Source: Vibrio diazotrophicus
GTDB taxonomy: Bacteria; Pseudomonadota; Gammaproteobacteria; Enterobacterales; Vibrionaceae
Assembly: GCF_038452265.1 (NCBI RefSeq)
Contig: NZ_CP151842.1
Span: forward strand, 3,260,880 to 3,324,879
Direction: 5' to 3'
DNA length: 64,000 bases
Shown here: piece by piece, positions 57,411 to 64,000 of the stretch
Numbering within the stretch: the stretch's first letter is position 1
Layout: each line of letters starts with the position of its first letter
Notes under the pieces: generated by a model
What the model was told of the DNA's origin: nothing
Databases searched by the model: none
The model's input: only the letters and a program-made list of their open reading frames with translations
Made by a program: the position numbers and the translations under genes

Positions 57411-58772
57411 TTATTTACCAATACAGAAAGATGAGAAGATTCGGCCCAATAGATCGTCTGAGCTGAATTCACCGGTAATTTCGTTTAAGTGTTGCTGAGT
57501 AATACGCAGCTCTTCCGCTAAGATTTCACCAGCCATGTAGCCTTCAAGTTGTTGCTGACCTATGTCTAGGTGCTCTGCGGCACGTTCCAGAGCTTCTAAG
57601 TGGCGACGACGCGCCATAAAGCCACCTTCTTGGTTACCAGAGAAGCCCATACACTCTTTTAAGTGTGTTCTCAGAGCTTCTACACCTTCGCCAGTCTTCG
57701 CTGAAAGACGGATCAATGTTGGTGTGCTCACATGGCAAATGCCCAGCGTTTCACCTGTTTGATCCACTTTATTACGAATAACCGTCATACCCATGTTGTC
57801 TGGTAGACGATCAACGAAGTCTGGCCAAATATCTTCAGGGTTAGTGGCATCTGTTGTGGTGCCATCAACCATGAACAGTACTCGGTCAGCTTGCTTTATT
57901 TCGTCCCAAGCGCGCTCAATACCGATTTTTTCTACTTCATCTGAAGCATCACGAAGGCCCGCTGTATCAATAATGTGCAGCGGCATACCGTCTATATGGA
58001 TATGCTCACGCAGAACGTCGCGAGTGGTACCTGCGATATCCGTTACGATAGCGGACTCTTTACCTGACAAAGCATTCAGTAGACTGGACTTACCGGCATT
58101 TGGTCGGCCAGCGATTACGACTTTCATGCCTTCACGTAAAATTGCACCTTGGTTGGCCTCTTTACGTACAGCATTCAGGTTATCAATAATTGCTTGCAGA
58201 TCAGCGGCGACTTTACCATCGGCCAAGAAATCAATTTCTTCTTCTGGAAAGTCAATCGCAGCTTCCACATAGATACGCAGGTAAATAAGTGACTCCACCA
58301 GCGTGTTGATACGTTGTGAAAACTGTCCTTGCAAAGATTGCAGTGCTGATTTCGCCGCTTGTTCAGAGCTGGCGTCGATCAAATCCGCAATGGCTTCCGC
58401 TTGGGTTAAGTCCATTTTGTCATTAAGGAACGCACGCTCTGAAAACTCACCTGGTCGTGCTGGGCGAACGCCTGAAATTTTCAAAATACGCTTAATCAGC
58501 ATATCCATTACTACCGGACCACCATGGCCTTGCAGCTCTAATACGTCTTCGCCAGTAAATGAGTTCGGGTTAGGGAAGTAAAGCGCAATGCCTTGGTCCA
58601 GCTCTAGACCGCTTTCATCTTTGAAAGGCAAGTACTCCGCATAGCGCGGTTTTAACGTTCGTCCCGTTACTTCTAAAGCAACCTGAGCCGCCTTTGGACC
58701 AGAGACACGGATAATGCCTACACCGCCTCGTCCAGGGGCTGTTGCTTGAGCAACGATGGTATCAGTTGTCAT
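57411..58772 (-). CDS. mnmE: tRNA modification GTPase MnmE (TrmE)
   Basis: A 453-residue protein: N-terminal folate-binding domain (DTIVAQATAPGRGGVGIIRVSG), helical domain, inserted G domain with GRPNAGKSSLLNAL (about 223-236), DIAGTTRD and DTAGLRD, and the C-terminal CIGK whose Cys is needed for modification. Partner of MnmG. Confidence 0.97.
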   Translation of the reverse strand: MTTDTIVAQATAPGRGGVGIIRVSGPKAAQVALEVTGRTLKPRYAEYLPFKDESGLELDQGIALYFPNPNSFTGEDVLELQGHGGPVVMDMLIKRILKISGVRPARPGEFSERAFLNDKMDLTQAEAIADLIDASSEQAAKSALQSLQGQFSQRINTLVESLIYLRIYVEAAIDFPEEEIDFLADGKVAADLQAIIDNLNAVRKEANQGAILREGMKVVIAGRPNAGKSSLLNALSGKESAIVTDIAGTTRDVLREHIHIDGMPLHIIDTAGLRDASDEVEKIGIERAWDEIKQADRVLFMVDGTTTDATNPEDIWPDFVDRLPDNMGMTVIRNKVDQTGETLGICHVSTPTLIRLSAKTGEGVEALRTHLKECMGFSGNQEGGFMARRRHLEALERAAEHLDIGQQQLEGYMAGEILAEELRITQQHLNEITGEFSSDDLLGRIFSSFCIGK

Positions 58773-58824
58773 AAAGGTTGTTACCTAAATACATTTCGAA
58801 TTAGCGTCATTGTAATCAGCAAAA

Positions 58825-58855
58825 AACAAAAAGGCGACCTTTTGGCCGCCTTTGC
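58825..58855 (-). terminator. Terminator of the rpmH-yidC unit
   Basis: On the minus strand AGGCGGCC / GGTCGCCT (one G-U) with loop AAAA and five T residues. Located between yidC and mnmE. Confidence 0.85.
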
Positions 58856-58870
58856 TGATTCATCATTAAC

Positions 58871-60493
58871 TTACTTAGAGTGTAAGCCTTTCTTCTCTAG
58901 CGCTTTGTAAATCAAAGTCTGCTGAATCAGAGTCACGACGTTCGATACCAACCAGTAAAGAACCAGACCTGAAGGGAAGAACAAGAAGAAGAATGTGAAC
59001 ATCACCGGCATGAAAGTCATGATCTTTTGTTGCATTGGATCAGTAACTGTCGTTGGGCTCATCTTCTGAATCATGAACATACTTGCACCCATTAATAGTG
59101 GCAAGATGTAGTATGGGTCTTGTGCTGACAAGTCATGAATCCAACCAAAGAATGGTGAGTGACGTAGTTCAACAGATTCCATTAGTGCCCAGTATAGCGA
59201 GATGAAAATTGGCATCTGTAGGAAGATTGGTAAACAGCCACCAAGTGGGTTTACTTTCTCTGTCTTGTACAGTTCCATCATCTCTTGGCTCATGCGTTGA
59301 CGGTCGTCGCCAATACGCTCACGCATTGCTTGCAGTTTAGGTTGCAGCATGCGCATTTTCGCCATAGATGTGTATTGAGCTTTCGTTAGTGGGTACATAG
59401 CACCACGAACGATGAAGGTCAGACACATAATTGCTAGACCCCAGTTCACTACAATGCCTTGAATGAAAGAAAGCAGTGAGTGTAGAGGTTTCGCGATGAA
59501 CCATAACCAACCGTAATCCACTACAAGGTCTAGGCTTGGTGCAACCGCAGCCATTGCATCTTGCAGTTTTGGACCAACCCATAGCGTAGATGTGAAGGTT
59601 TCTTGAGTACCATCAGCCAAGGTTTTGTTTGGCATACGAATACCGATATCACCTAAGTTACCGATAATACGAGAGTAGATATTAGTGCCTGGTTCGTTAC
59701 GTGGAATCCACGCTGTTGCGAAGTAGTGTTGGATCATCGCTGCCCAACCAGTACCGCTTGGTAGGTTGATAGACAGGTTACGATCTTGCATATCGTCGAA
59801 GCTGTACTTTTTGTAACGAGTATCTTCACTTGAGTATGCGCCGCCACGATAAGTTGGCATTGCTAAGCTACCGCCAGAATCTTGTAGATTTTGACGTAGG
59901 TGCGCGTACATACCCATAGTTGCGTTGCTGCCAGAGTGGTTAACAACGTTGAATTCAACATCGATAGCATAGCTGTCACGCTTGATGATGAAGGTTTTAG
60001 TGTACTCAATACCGTTTGCTGAATAAGTCATCGGAACACGAAGTTCGTCCTGACCGTCTGCTAGCGTGTAGCTGTCAGCGTCAACATGATAATTTGGACG
60101 TGTAGTGCTGCTTAGGTCGATACCTTGAGGACCGATCAAGCCACTTTGAGCAATAAACTGGTGTCCTTGCTCATTTTTAAGTAGTTGGAATGGAGTCTCT
60201 GAATCTAGTTCTTCTGCATACTGATTAAGTTTTGCAGAAACAACATCACCGCCAACTGTGTCAATCGACAGAGTTAGTACATCTGAAGTAACGGTAATCG
60301 TTTTTGCAACAGCACTAGTTTGAGATGGTGCTGGGTCAAACTCATCTGCAAATGATGGTGCAGGTACTGTATTGCCTGATTGAGCCTGTTCAACCGCTTG
60401 CGGAGCTGGATTCTTAGCTACTTGCCATTGTTGGAAGAGTAAAAAAGAAACCAGAGCCAAAGCGATTAACAGGATATTACGTTGAGAATCCAT
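58871..60493 (-). CDS. yidC: Membrane protein insertase YidC
   Basis: A 540-residue inner-membrane protein. Features are an N-terminal membrane anchor (NILLIALALVSFLLFQQW), a large periplasmic beta-sandwich (about 60-330), and the conserved core with four to five helices, including the substrate groove Arg region (FIVRGAMYPLTKAQY) and PLGGCLPIFLQMPIFISLYWAL. It inserts proteins with or without SecYEG. It follows yidD after 2 bp. Confidence 0.96.
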   Translation of the reverse strand: MDSQRNILLIALALVSFLLFQQWQVAKNPAPQAVEQAQSGNTVPAPSFADEFDPAPSQTSAVAKTITVTSDVLTLSIDTVGGDVVSAKLNQYAEELDSETPFQLLKNEQGHQFIAQSGLIGPQGIDLSSTTRPNYHVDADSYTLADGQDELRVPMTYSANGIEYTKTFIIKRDSYAIDVEFNVVNHSGSNATMGMYAHLRQNLQDSGGSLAMPTYRGGAYSSEDTRYKKYSFDDMQDRNLSINLPSGTGWAAMIQHYFATAWIPRNEPGTNIYSRIIGNLGDIGIRMPNKTLADGTQETFTSTLWVGPKLQDAMAAVAPSLDLVVDYGWLWFIAKPLHSLLSFIQGIVVNWGLAIMCLTFIVRGAMYPLTKAQYTSMAKMRMLQPKLQAMRERIGDDRQRMSQEMMELYKTEKVNPLGGCLPIFLQMPIFISLYWALMESVELRHSPFFGWIHDLSAQDPYYILPLLMGASMFMIQKMSPTTVTDPMQQKIMTFMPVMFTFFFLFFPSGLVLYWLVSNVVTLIQQTLIYKALEKKGLHSK

Positions 60494-60495
60494 CG

Positions 60496-60753
60496 TTAAT
60501 TATCTCTGTCGTGTTTTTGGATCGGTGGAACGGGGTCAAACCCGCCTTCATTCAAAGGGTGGCATTTTAATAGACGTTTGCCAGATAACCAACACCCTTT
60601 TACAAAACCGTGAACTCTCAGAGCTTCTATCGCATATGAGGAACAGGTTGGAGTAAACCGGCAGCGAGGGCCGATAAGCGGACTAATAGTCCATTGGTAA
60701 AGTTTTACTAAACCAATGGCTATCCACGTGAAGGGCGAGATAGGCGTTGCCAT
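60496..60753 (-). CDS. yidD: Membrane protein insertion efficiency factor YidD
   Basis: An 85-residue protein with the family core YQWTISPLIGPRCRFTPTCSSYAIEAL and LLKCHPLNEGGFDPVPP. Cysteine-containing, with an amphipathic N-terminus. It overlaps the 3' end of rnpA by 34 bp, as in many bacteria. Confidence 0.95.
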   Translation of the reverse strand: MATPISPFTWIAIGLVKLYQWTISPLIGPRCRFTPTCSSYAIEALRVHGFVKGCWLSGKRLLKCHPLNEGGFDPVPPIQKHDRDN

Positions 60754-61076
60754 AACTTTTCGAACAAAGTAAATAGTTCTTCATTGCTCAAATACTGCGC
60801 GCTATTTTTCGCTATTACAACAAAATCTTTATTAGGAAGTTTGTGTTGTTGTAGACGAAAACTTTCTCTAGATAAACGCTTAAAGCGGTTACGACCAACG
60901 GCAGTTTTAATTTGTTTTTTTGGAACAGCTAAACCTAAACGAGGGTGAGAAAGATTATTGTTGCGGGCAATGATTGTGAAATGAGGAGAGCCAGCTCGAT
61001 GAGCTTGCTGAAAGACATTTTTATAATGCTCGGGAGTTAACAAGCGTAACTCCCGATTGAATGCGTACGTACTCAA
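60720..61076 (-). CDS. rnpA: Ribonuclease P protein component
   Basis: A 118-residue basic protein with the RNR motif VGRNRFKRLSRESFR (about 58-72) that contacts RNase P RNA in tRNA 5' processing. Starts 13 bp after the rpmH stop. The rpmH-rnpA pair is near-universal. Confidence 0.96.
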   Translation of the reverse strand: MSTYAFNRELRLLTPEHYKNVFQQAHRAGSPHFTIIARNNNLSHPRLGLAVPKKQIKTAVGRNRFKRLSRESFRLQQHKLPNKDFVVIAKNSAQYLSNEELFTLFEKLWQRLSRPSRG

Positions 61077-61089
61077 AATAATTTATGGA

Positions 61090-61227
61090 TTATTTTGAAA
61101 GGCGCTTACGGCCTTTTGCACGACGTGCATTAATTACTTTACGACCGTTCGCTGTCGCCATGCGAGCACGGAAACCGTGAGTACGCTTGCGCTTTAGAAC
61201 TGTAGGTTGAAAAGTGCGTTTGCTCAT
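61090..61227 (-). CDS. rpmH: 50S ribosomal protein L34
   Basis: A 45-residue, very basic protein found by reading the minus strand: MSKRTFQPTVLKRKRTHGF, then RARMATANGRKVINARRAKG, ending RKRLSK. Complete and typical of L34. First gene of rpmH-rnpA-yidD-yidC. Confidence 0.97.
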   Translation of the reverse strand: MSKRTFQPTVLKRKRTHGFRARMATANGRKVINARRAKGRKRLSK

Positions 61228-61340
61228 TGTAAATACCTTACTGATCAGTAGTTTTTAGGTTTGTTAAACCCGGCGTGGGCTTTGTGTCTTCTCTTTATAT
61301 AAAGAAAGGACTATCCGACGCCTCTCAACAAAGAGGCGGA

Positions 61341-61369
61341 ATTGTAATCACTGTCACAAAAGGTGTCAA
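61341..61369 (-). promoter_or_regulatory. Promoter of rpmH-rnpA
   Basis: On the minus strand TTGACA (61369-61364), 17 bp, TACAAT (61346-61341). A GCCTCT / AGAGGC hairpin (61319-61337) lies in the leader about 100 bp before rpmH. Confidence 0.85.
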
Positions 61370-61479
61370 TGATTGGGTTTGCCGAAGTCCTGTTCAGTTT
61401 CTCAAATTACTAAGAAATCGAGGCTTCGGTTTTTCCGGTCGGGCGATTATACGGAGTCTCGGTAAAATCTCAAGGATCC

Positions 61480-62217
61480 TTATTCGATCCCAACCATATT
61501 TAAGAATTTCTTTAACCGAGGATCCTGTGGATTACCAAATATATCCTGTGGAGAACCTTGTTCGACGATATTGCCTTCAGCCATGAAGATCACTCTATCC
61601 GCGACTTCTCTGGCAAACTGCATCTCGTGAGTAACCACTAACATAGTTTGATGTTGCGTGGCGAGTTTTTTCATCAGCGCAAGAACTTCACCGACCCATT
61701 CTGGATCCAGTGCAGATGTTGGCTCATCAAACAGCAGTAGTTCAGGTTGCTGTGCCATTGCTCTGCCAATACCCACACGTTGCTGCTGGCCACCAGAAAG
61801 CGCAGAAGGGTAACTGTCCCCCTTGTCGCCAAGTCCAATGTCATCAAGTATCTGTTGAGAACGAGCTAAAGCATCGCTCTTTTTCCAGCCTTTCACTGTA
61901 ATCAGACCTTCAGCGATGTTCTGTCTTGCTGTCATATGAGAGAACAAGGCGTAGTTCTGAAATACAAACCCCGTTTTGCGTCTAAGCGCTAACACTTCCG
62001 ATTTGCTGTGTGATTGGCAATCAACGGCCACGTTATCAATAGTGATCGTGCCTTGGTCTGCTTGCTCTAGGAAGTTAACACAACGCAACAGAGTTGATTT
62101 ACCTGTGCCGCTTGAGCCGATAATAACGATGATCTCACCTTTATTAATAGAGAGATCGATGCCTTTAAGAACTTCGCTATCGCCAAAGCGTTTGTGAATG
62201 TTAGTTAATGTGATCAT
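61480..62217 (-). CDS. Polar amino-acid ABC transporter ATP-binding protein
   Basis: A 245-residue ATPase of the GlnQ/HisP/TcyN type: Walker A GSSGTGKSTLLR (about 33-44), signature LSGGQQQRVGIGRAMA, Walker B LLLFDEPTSALDPE, switch His in VVTHEMQFA. It overlaps the permease gene by 4 bp. The substrate is not certain; the binding protein looks like cystine/polar amino-acid types. The cassette lies between rpmH and the expected dnaA, an arrangement I associate with Vibrio. Confidence 0.92.
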   Translation of the reverse strand: MITLTNIHKRFGDSEVLKGIDLSINKGEIIVIIGSSGTGKSTLLRCVNFLEQADQGTITIDNVAVDCQSHSKSEVLALRRKTGFVFQNYALFSHMTARQNIAEGLITVKGWKKSDALARSQQILDDIGLGDKGDSYPSALSGGQQQRVGIGRAMAQQPELLLFDEPTSALDPEWVGEVLALMKKLATQHQTMLVVTHEMQFAREVADRVIFMAEGNIVEQGSPQDIFGNPQDPRLKKFLNMVGIE

Positions 62218-62885
62218 CTTACATACGCCTTGTTGAGTTTATTTTCAGCCCAAATCTGTACTCGTGTCAGAACCACAACCACAGCCCAGTAAATCAATGC
62301 TACTGCTAGGAATGCTTCGAAAAAGCGAAAACTGGATGATGCTTCCATCTGAGCTTTAGCCATAATTTCCGCAACACCCAAAGTAAAGGCGAGGGAGGTC
62401 GACTTAATCATATCAATGAAGTAGTTCATCAGTGACGGCAAAGCCACACGTGTTGCTTGCGGTAATATAATGCGACGCATGGCCTGACTGGTGGTCATTC
62501 CCACAGAGAGGCTGGCTTCCATTTGGCTGCGGTCAATACCAATAATCGCCGCACGAATACTTTCTGCCATGTAGGCGGAGAAATGCAACGTGATACCAAT
62601 AACCGCGGCACTGAAAGCATCAATACCGACTAGGATCGGGAATATTTGCGGCAAACCATAATAAAGAAGGAACAGCTGTACTAATAGTGGTGTTCCACGG
62701 AAGAAGCTGATGTAGAGCTGACTAAGCTGATCAAGAACCGGAACTTTGAACACCCGAATATTGGCCAAGATGACAGAAAGAATCAGAGAGAAAAACATTC
62801 CCCATGTCGCCATTTCCATGGTGGTGCCAAGATACTTGAGCAGTATCGGCATCAGATCCAGCATGTATTGAAAGTCAAAACCCAT
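62214..62885 (-). CDS. Polar amino-acid ABC transporter permease
   Basis: A 223-residue HisMQ-type permease with about five membrane helices, including FFRGTPLLVQLFLLYYGLPQ early on and the EAA coupling loop MEASLSVGMTTSQAMRRIILPQA (about 142-164). Overlap with the ATPase gene shows coupled translation. Confidence 0.93.
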   Translation of the reverse strand: MGFDFQYMLDLMPILLKYLGTTMEMATWGMFFSLILSVILANIRVFKVPVLDQLSQLYISFFRGTPLLVQLFLLYYGLPQIFPILVGIDAFSAAVIGITLHFSAYMAESIRAAIIGIDRSQMEASLSVGMTTSQAMRRIILPQATRVALPSLMNYFIDMIKSTSLAFTLGVAEIMAKAQMEASSSFRFFEAFLAVALIYWAVVVVLTRVQIWAENKLNKAYVR

Positions 62886-62956
62886 TTACTTCCCCTTAAA
62901 GACAACAAAAGGCGGGATCATACAATCCCACCTCTTTAAAAGTACAGTCTAGCTTA

Positions 62957-63703
62957 TTAATTAGTAATATCAGTGCCAAACCACTTGTTAGAGATCGCGC
63001 TTAGCGTACCGTCTGCACGGATTGCTGCAAGCGCTTTGTTAACTTCAGCTTGTAGCTTCTGACCTTTTTCGTTGTTCAGGAATGGCCAAGCATTTTCAAT
63101 GGTTTCGAAAGGCTTACCTGCAAGTTGCAGTGGTAGACCTGTTTTCTCGATAGTCTCTAGCACTGATAGACGGTCCATTACGAATGCGTCAGCACGGCCA
63201 AGAGCAACATCATGTTCAATACCAGTGTCGTACGTCTTAATGTTGATTTTACCGTCTTTGTCGTAGTCACGTAGTAGCTGTTCAAAGTTTGAACCTAGGT
63301 TAACGGCAACTGTTTTGCCTGCAAGGTCTTCAATACCTTTGATGCTGCTGTTACCTTTACGAACCGCGATCTGTGCACCGTCAATAACATATGGGTCTGC
63401 AAACAGGTACTTCGCTTTACGTGCGTCGGTAATAGTTATTTGGTTAGAAATAGTATCGATACGACCTGTTTCTAGCAGACCAAATAGACCAGAGAAGTTT
63501 GAAGTAACAAACTCAACCTTGTAATCATTGCGTTTAGCAATTTCATTCCATACATCGACTTCAAAACCTTGAAGTTGGTCTTGCTTAACAAATGTGAATG
63601 GGAAGTAACGGCCAGACATGCCGACTTTGATATCTGTTGTTGCTTGAGCTGCTGAAGCTGCCAATACAAGAGTGGCTACTGCGAGTTTAATCCAGTTTTT
63701 CAT
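62957..63703 (-). CDS. Polar amino-acid ABC transporter substrate-binding protein
   Basis: A 248-residue periplasmic protein with a signal peptide (about 1-21, ending SAAQA). Family features: GFEVDVWNEIAKR, the ligand Arg/Asp-type loop NQITITDARKAKYLFADPY, and a C-terminal LSAISNKWFG. The pattern is close to the cystine-binding protein TcyJ/FliY group, so cystine or a related polar amino acid is the best guess. First gene of the three-gene transporter, reading away from dnaA. Confidence 0.92.
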   Translation of the reverse strand: MKNWIKLAVATLVLAASAAQATTDIKVGMSGRYFPFTFVKQDQLQGFEVDVWNEIAKRNDYKVEFVTSNFSGLFGLLETGRIDTISNQITITDARKAKYLFADPYVIDGAQIAVRKGNSSIKGIEDLAGKTVAVNLGSNFEQLLRDYDKDGKINIKTYDTGIEHDVALGRADAFVMDRLSVLETIEKTGLPLQLAGKPFETIENAWPFLNNEKGQKLQAEVNKALAAIRADGTLSAISNKWFGTDITN

Positions 63704-64000
63704 TTTCTAACTCCGAATGAATATAGGGCAGAATGTTACTGGTAAATGTTAGTACAGAACAAATAACCTTATGTTATTAACAATAACCATAATAAGTTTT
63801 TATTTTGGGATAACTCACTAATTTTCTGGGATATGTGGGTAAAAATGGGGATGTTTATGTAGATCTTCATAATTGAGACGGAAATATTGTGAATAACTTT
63901 GATCTTATTCACTGGATCTTCGATCAATCGCTGGCGATCTTAGTTATCAACAGGTAGAATTATCAACCTTTATCGATCATCAGATTAGAGTGAGAGCACA
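63704..64000 (+). promoter_or_regulatory. Intergenic region upstream of the expected dnaA gene, with DnaA boxes
   Basis: No gene is seen. On the reverse strand there is an exact DnaA box TTATTCACA (63888-63896). Near-matches follow at 63905-63913 (TTATTCACT), 63944-63952 (TTATCAACA) and 63960-63968 (TTATCAACC). Six GATC sites lie between 63860 and 63980. This looks like an autoregulated dnaA promoter, but dnaA itself is outside the window and is inferred from Vibrio gene order. Confidence 0.7.

Noticed and set aside
57793..58581. Plus-strand frames of 159 and 92 codons opposite mnmE
   Set aside because: They are antisense to a highly conserved gene and rich in Ser/Arg, typical of shadow frames.

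Overview
The window is part of the larger chromosome of a Vibrio-type gammaproteobacterium, on the left side of its replication origin. Evidence for this includes the order mnmE-mioC-oriC-mnmG-rsmG-parA-parB-atpIBEFHAGDC, an rrn operon with a Glu-Lys-Ala-Val tRNA spacer followed by hemG-trkH-yigZ and fadBA, betIBA joined to a choline/betaine ABC transporter, and a polar amino-acid ABC transporter between rpmH and the expected dnaA position. The species cannot be named from sequence alone.

Layout, left to right. 1-906 is the terminus of a Tn7-family transposon: a tnsA gene running off the left edge, and three direct TnsB-type repeats ending 3 bp from the yhiN stop codon. This is the only clearly mobile DNA, and most of the element (other tns genes, targeting module, cargo) lies outside the window. 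910-9.5 kb holds housekeeping and stress genes (yhiN, uspB, ftnA, uspA, rsmJ, asnC, an MFS pump and a LysR regulator) plus two small poorly known proteins. 9.7-18.6 kb carries an aminopeptidase P and the osmoprotection operon betIBA-choXWV. 18.7-25.0 kb is the thiamine operon thiCEFSGH behind a TPP riboswitch. 25-28.2 kb has crcB, a Tat-exported multicopper oxidase and a membrane diguanylate cyclase.

28.3-34.9 kb is an rrn operon on the minus strand: tandem promoters P1/P2, 16S, four spacer tRNAs, 23S, 5S, tRNA-Asp, tRNA-Trp. It is followed by three decayed tandem copies of the tRNA-Trp-plus-terminator unit. 35-37.6 kb is yigZ-trkH-hemG. 37.8-41.2 kb is fadBA behind a FadR-like site. 41.3-43.6 kb is the divergent punR/punC pair. 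43.6-52.1 kb is glmU and the complete ATP synthase operon. 52.2-56.5 kb is parAB, rsmG and mnmG.

oriC lies at about 56.58-56.85 kb, with three DnaA boxes, 13 GATC sites and an AT-rich unwinding region. To its right are mioC, mnmE, yidC, yidD, rnpA, rpmH and the amino-acid ABC transporter. The window ends in what should be the upstream region of dnaA.

How parts work together: ParA/ParB are encoded beside oriC and three parS-like sites lie 34-48 kb to its left (8332, 18638, 22360), giving a complete origin-segregation module, with two sites inside coding sequence. The strongly expressed rrn and atp operons and the thi operon are transcribed leftward, away from oriC and with the replication fork. 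betIBA-choXWV converts choline to betaine and imports osmoprotectants. thiCEFSGH makes both thiamine moieties and joins them.
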